From NCBI GenBank assembly GCA_030452985.1, contig JAKDLG010000002.1, positions 24,847 to 88,846 of the forward strand: DNA of 64,000 bases, given 5' to 3'. Origin of the DNA: Humibacillus sp. GTDB taxonomy: Bacteria; Actinomycetota; Actinomycetes; Actinomycetales; Dermatophilaceae. The position numbers and the translations under genes are program-made. Below, in pieces: positions 59,335-64,000 of the stretch. Numbering within the stretch: the stretch's first letter is position 1; each line of letters starts with the position of its first letter. The notes beneath the pieces are model-generated. The model saw nothing but the letters and a program-made list of their open reading frames with translations. It did no database searches and was not told the origin of the DNA.

Positions 59335-61134
59335 TCAGCGCTGGTCGGGCTCTGCCGCCGGGGCGGCCTCCGGCTTGGCGTCGACGCCGGCCTCCTTGCG
59401 CTGCAGGGCCGTGATCGGGGCGGGGGCCGCAGTGAGCGGGTCGTAGCCGCCGCCCGACTTCGGGAAGGCGATCACCTCGCGGATCGAGTCAGCGCCGGCC
59501 AGCAGGGCCGTGATGCGGTCCCACCCGAAGGCGATGCCGCCGTGCGGCGGCGCGCCGAAGCTGAACGCCTCCAGCAGGAAGCCGAACTTCTCCTGCGCGT
59601 CAGCCTCCGAGAGGCCCATCACCGCGAACACGCGCTCCTGCACGTCGCGGCGGTGGATACGGATCGACCCGCCGCCGATCTCGTTGCCGTTGCACACGAT
59701 GTCGTAGGCGTAGGCGAGCGCCGGGCCGGGGTCGGTGTCGAAGGTGTCCATGAACTCGGCCTTGGGCGAGGTGAAGGCGTGGTGCACCGCGGTCCAGGCG
59801 CCGGCGCCCACGGCGACGTCACCCGACGCGACGGCATCCGCGGTCGGTTCGAACAGGGGCGCGTCGACGACCCACAGGAAGCTCCAGGCGCTCTCATCGA
59901 TGAGGCCGCACCGGTGGCCGATCTCGAGTCGGGCCGCGCCCAGCAGGGCGCGCGAGGCCTTGGCGGCTCCGGCGGCGAAGAAGATGCAGTCACCGGGCTG
60001 GGCGCCGACGTGGGCCGCGAGGCCCGAGCGCTCGGCATCCGAGAGGTTCTTGGCGACCGGGCCGCCGAGCTCACCGTCGGGCTGCACCAGCACGTAGGCC
60101 AGCCCGCGGGCGCCGCGCTGCTTGGCCCACTCCTGCCACGCGTCGAGCTGCTTGCGCGGTTGCGAGGCTCCGCCGGGCATGACGACGGCGCCGACGTACT
60201 CGGCCTGGAACACCCGGAACGGGGTCTCGGCGAAGTAGCCCGTGCACTCGACCAGCTCTTGGCCGAAGCGCAGGTCGGGCTTGTCGGAGCCGAAGCGCGC
60301 CATGGCGCCGTGGTAGGTCAGCTGCTCGAACGGCCCGCTGGCGTCGACCCCGATGAGCCTCCAGAGCGCGGCGATGATCTCCTCGCCGAGGGCGATGATG
60401 TCGGCCTGCTCGACGAAGCTCATCTCGACGTCGAGCTGGGTGAACTCAGGTTGGCGGTCGGCGCGGAAGTCCTCGTCGCGGTAGCAGCGGGCGATCTGGT
60501 AGTACCGCTCCATACCGGCCACCATGAGCAGCTGCTTGAACAGCTGCGGGCTCTGCGGCAGGGCGTACCACGAGCCGGGCCGGAGGCGGGCCGGCACGAG
60601 AAAGTCACGCGCGCCCTCGGGGGTCGAGCGGGTCAGCGTGGGGGTCTCGATCTCGACGAAGTCGTGGCCGCCGAGCACCTCACGGGCGGCAGCGTTCACC
60701 TTGGAACGGAGCCGGATGGCGGCGCCCTGCTCGGGGCGGCGCAGGTCGAGGTAGCGGTACTTGAGGCGGGCCTCCTCGCCGACGGTGACCCGCTCGTCGA
60801 TCTGGAACGGCAGCGGCGCCGACTCGCCCAGCACCTCGAGCTCACTGACGACGACCTCGATGTCGCCGGTGGGCAGCTCGGGGTTCGCGTTGCCCTCAGG
60901 CCGCGAACGCACCTGACCCGTCACCTTGACGCAGTACTCGTTGCGCAGCTCATGCGCGCCACCCTCGGCCAGCACCTCGTCGCGGGCGACCACCTGGGCC
61001 ACCCCCGAGGCGTCACGCAGGTCGAGAAAGGCCACTCCGCCGTGATCTCGGCGCCGCGCCACCCAGCCGGCGAGTGTGACGGTCTGTCCGGAGTGCTCGG
61101 CACGCAGCGTGCCGGCCTCGTGAGTGCGAAGCAC
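59335..61134 (-). CDS. aspS: aspartyl-tRNA synthetase
   Basis: Class IIb synthetase of 599 residues with anticodon-binding OB fold ([19 protein letters not shown], about 22-40), catalytic core ([34 protein letters not shown]) and the bacterial GAD insertion. The C-terminal [10 protein letters not shown] is motif 3. The last 35 residues are an Ala/Pro/Glu-rich tail. The start is GTG 61134 with AAAGGA six bases upstream. Whether it also charges tRNA-Asn cannot be decided here. Confidence 0.95.
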   Translation of the reverse strand: MLRTHEAGTLRAEHSGQTVTLAGWVARRRDHGGVAFLDLRDASGVAQVVARDEVLAEGGAHELRNEYCVKVTGQVRSRPEGNANPELPTGDIEVVVSELEVLGESAPLPFQIDERVTVGEEARLKYRYLDLRRPEQGAAIRLRSKVNAAAREVLGGHDFVEIETPTLTRSTPEGARDFLVPARLRPGSWYALPQSPQLFKQLLMVAGMERYYQIARCYRDEDFRADRQPEFTQLDVEMSFVEQADIIALGEEIIAALWRLIGVDASGPFEQLTYHGAMARFGSDKPDLRFGQELVECTGYFAETPFRVFQAEYVGAVVMPGGASQPRKQLDAWQEWAKQRGARGLAYVLVQPDGELGGPVAKNLSDAERSGLAAHVGAQPGDCIFFAAGAAKASRALLGAARLEIGHRCGLIDESAWSFLWVVDAPLFEPTADAVASGDVAVGAGAWTAVHHAFTSPKAEFMDTFDTDPGPALAYAYDIVCNGNEIGGGSIRIHRRDVQERVFAVMGLSEADAQEKFGFLLEAFSFGAPPHGGIAFGWDRITALLAGADSIREVIAFPKSGGGYDPLTAAPAPITALQRKEAGVDAKPEAAPAAEPDQR

Positions 61135-61279
61135 GAAAGGTCCTTTGTCGTTCGGAGACGGGCGGTTGCCGTGGGCGGCGCTGGATGCCGCTGACAGCCC
61201 ACCCATCCTAGGGACCGGCCCCGACCGACGGAGCAGCGCGGTCTCTGGCGGACGGTCTGGCCACCTCGTGCTGCGCCGA

Positions 61280-61323
61280 TTCGATGTATTCGGCGGTCCC
61301 CCGAGACCGTCGCATACATCGAA
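61280..61323. terminator. long hairpin after the pyrG-NUDIX unit
   Basis: TTCGATGTAT / ATACATCGAA, a perfect 10-bp outer stem, encloses CGGCGGTC / GACCGTCG (one mismatch), giving an 18-bp stem with a six-base loop 10 bases after the NUDIX stop. No T-tract. The outer arms are AT-rich, unlike the other terminators here. The rest of the 61135-61333 gap shows no gene. Confidence 0.72.
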
Positions 61324-61333
61324 CCAGGGTCGG

Positions 61334-62011
61334 TCAGGACTGGCGAGCGGCCTGAACCTGGCGTGCGGGCCAGGGCGCGTCGGCTGGGCGCAGGCTCGAC
61401 CATCCGCGCGACCTAGAAACCTCGGCACTGAGCAGACCGACCAGCGTGGCCGAGTTGCTGATGCCACCGGTGAGGGCAGCCTCGACGGCGTCGTCGAGAG
61501 GCACCCAGAGCGGGCGGATCGTCAGCTCTTCGGCAGTGCGCTGGTGCGTGTCAGCAGCCGCGACCGCCGTCAGGCCTCGCGCCAGGAACACGCGCACGGT
61601 CTCAGGGAACGCGCCCGGGGAGGTGATGTCGTCGGCCAACACGTGCCATTCGTCGGCGACGAGGTCGACCTCCTCGGCCAGTTCACGGGCGGCCGCGTCG
61701 CGAGGCGGCTCGTCCGAGACGTCCAGCAGGCCTGCGGGCAGCTCCCAGACGTACCCACCCGACGCGTGACGGTACTGACGGATGAGCAGCACATGCGGCA
61801 CGTCAGCGACATCACGCAGCGCCAGCACCGCCACTGCGCCCGGGTGTTCGATGTAGTCACGGGTGACCACTCCCCCCTCGCCGAGGTCGACGCGGTCACG
61901 ACGAACATCGAAGATCAGCCCGGAGAACATCGTCTCGGTGGCGAGAACCGGCTCGCTGTTCCATTCCTCGACGAGGTCGGCCAGACCGCCCAGGGGTGCG
62001 TCGAAACTCAT
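61334..62011 (-). CDS. NUDIX hydrolase, ADP-ribose pyrophosphatase type
   Basis: Hydrolyses ADP-ribose or a related nucleoside diphosphate; 225 residues. The NUDIX box is [22 protein letters not shown] (about 89-110 in three short parts: [20 protein letters not shown]), preceded by ELPAG as in ADP-ribose pyrophosphatases. ATG 62011 lies seven bases after the pyrG stop. The pyrG-NUDIX pairing is widespread in actinobacteria. The substrate is inferred from family only. Confidence 0.88.
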   Translation of the reverse strand: MSFDAPLGGLADLVEEWNSEPVLATETMFSGLIFDVRRDRVDLGEGGVVTRDYIEHPGAVAVLALRDVADVPHVLLIRQYRHASGGYVWELPAGLLDVSDEPPRDAAARELAEEVDLVADEWHVLADDITSPGAFPETVRVFLARGLTAVAAADTHQRTAEELTIRPLWVPLDDAVEAALTGGISNSATLVGLLSAEVSRSRGWSSLRPADAPWPARQVQAARQS

Positions 62012-62018
62012 CCGCTGC

Positions 62019-63824
<1,806 letters not shown>

Positions 63825-63883
63825 GGGGTTTTAATCTACGTCATCACCGGGCGACACGCCGTATCGGCCCGTCCATCGGCGCG

Positions 63884-64000
63884 TCAGCCCGAACCCACCG
63901 CGCCACGGGCCCGGCGACGCTTCGTGGTGGCGACCGGCTCGGCGGGCCCGGCCTGCGCGACCTGGTCGAGGAGGTCACGGGCGTGGGCCAGCCCCGCGTC
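63884..64000 (-). CDS. recN: 3' end of probable recN, cut by window edge
   Basis: The last 38 codons of a minus-strand gene run off the right edge. The residues GLAHARDLLDQVA followed by a basic tail match the C-terminal helix of actinobacterial RecN, and recN normally precedes pyrG. Too little is present to be certain. Confidence 0.5.
   Translation of the reverse strand, partial: DAGLAHARDLLDQVAQAGPAEPVATTKRRRARGAVGSG

Overview
This window is high-GC actinobacterial chromosome. Codon third positions are strongly G/C, adjacent genes often overlap as ATGA, GTGA or TGATG, and the gene content is typical of the phylum: mycobacterial-type integration host factor, PriA without helicase motifs, EF-P with an unmodified-type PGKGP loop, short RpoZ and a RecN-PyrG-NUDIX order. 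The gene order looks like Micrococcales (Intrasporangiaceae/Dermatophilaceae-like), but that placement is an inference. No rRNA, tRNA, CRISPR array, intact insertion sequence or prophage was seen. Most of the window is core metabolism; the accessory parts are the glycerol/dihydroxyacetone block, an RCC1-repeat secreted protein and a few transporters.

Layout. 1-2.9 kb: the edge of a possible membrane protein gene, then a MarR regulator translationally coupled to a ClC-CBS-TrkA_C chloride transporter. 3.1-19.8 kb (minus strand): one long run, pyrR-pyrB-pyrC-carA-carB-pyrK-pyrD-pyrF, followed by mihF-gmk-rpoZ-coaBC-metK-priA. It is headed by a PyrR-binding RNA hairpin next to the pyrR ribosome-binding site. 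20-21.2 kb: a Tat-exported RCC1 beta-propeller. 21.3-24.6 kb: a small ORF remnant, an AGCS amino-acid symporter coupled to a universal stress protein, and nusB-efp. 24.8-27 kb: a HelD/HelR-type helicase. 27-37.4 kb (minus): alaS-ruvX-mltG-aroE-prepilin peptidase, then aroC-aroK-aroB, a VOC protein and aroQ, giving most of the shikimate pathway. 37.9-44 kb (minus): a five-gene oligopeptide ABC operon in the order C-A-B-D-F, with an intercistronic hairpin after the binding-protein gene and a very large hairpin after the operon. 44.2-49.6 kb: rarA, an MMPL exporter coupled to a GNAT acetyltransferase, and a DUF427 protein. 49.7-59.3 kb: a complete C3-polyol block: glpK remnant, dhaK-dhaL-dhaM, glpK, glpF and glpD. 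59.3-64 kb (minus): aspS, NUDIX hydrolase, pyrG and the 3' end of recN.

How the genes work together. pyrR through pyrF make UMP, and pyrG at the other end of the window makes CTP from UTP. The aro genes lead to chorismate. In the glycerol block, GlpF admits glycerol, GlpK phosphorylates it and GlpD oxidises glycerol-3-phosphate to dihydroxyacetone phosphate. DhaK/DhaL phosphorylate dihydroxyacetone using phosphate supplied by DhaM. DhaM here is a single chain carrying EIIA, HPr and a full-length Enzyme I, so it appears able to take phosphate directly from PEP.

The most unusual observations are: the self-contained DhaM phosphorelay whose reading frame implies a CTG start overlapping the dhaL stop; a shredded glpK copy on the far side of dhaKLM, so that direct glpK repeats flank the dha genes; several long U-tract-free hairpins at operon ends; and the candidate operators upstream of marR, dhaK, glpK and glpF.
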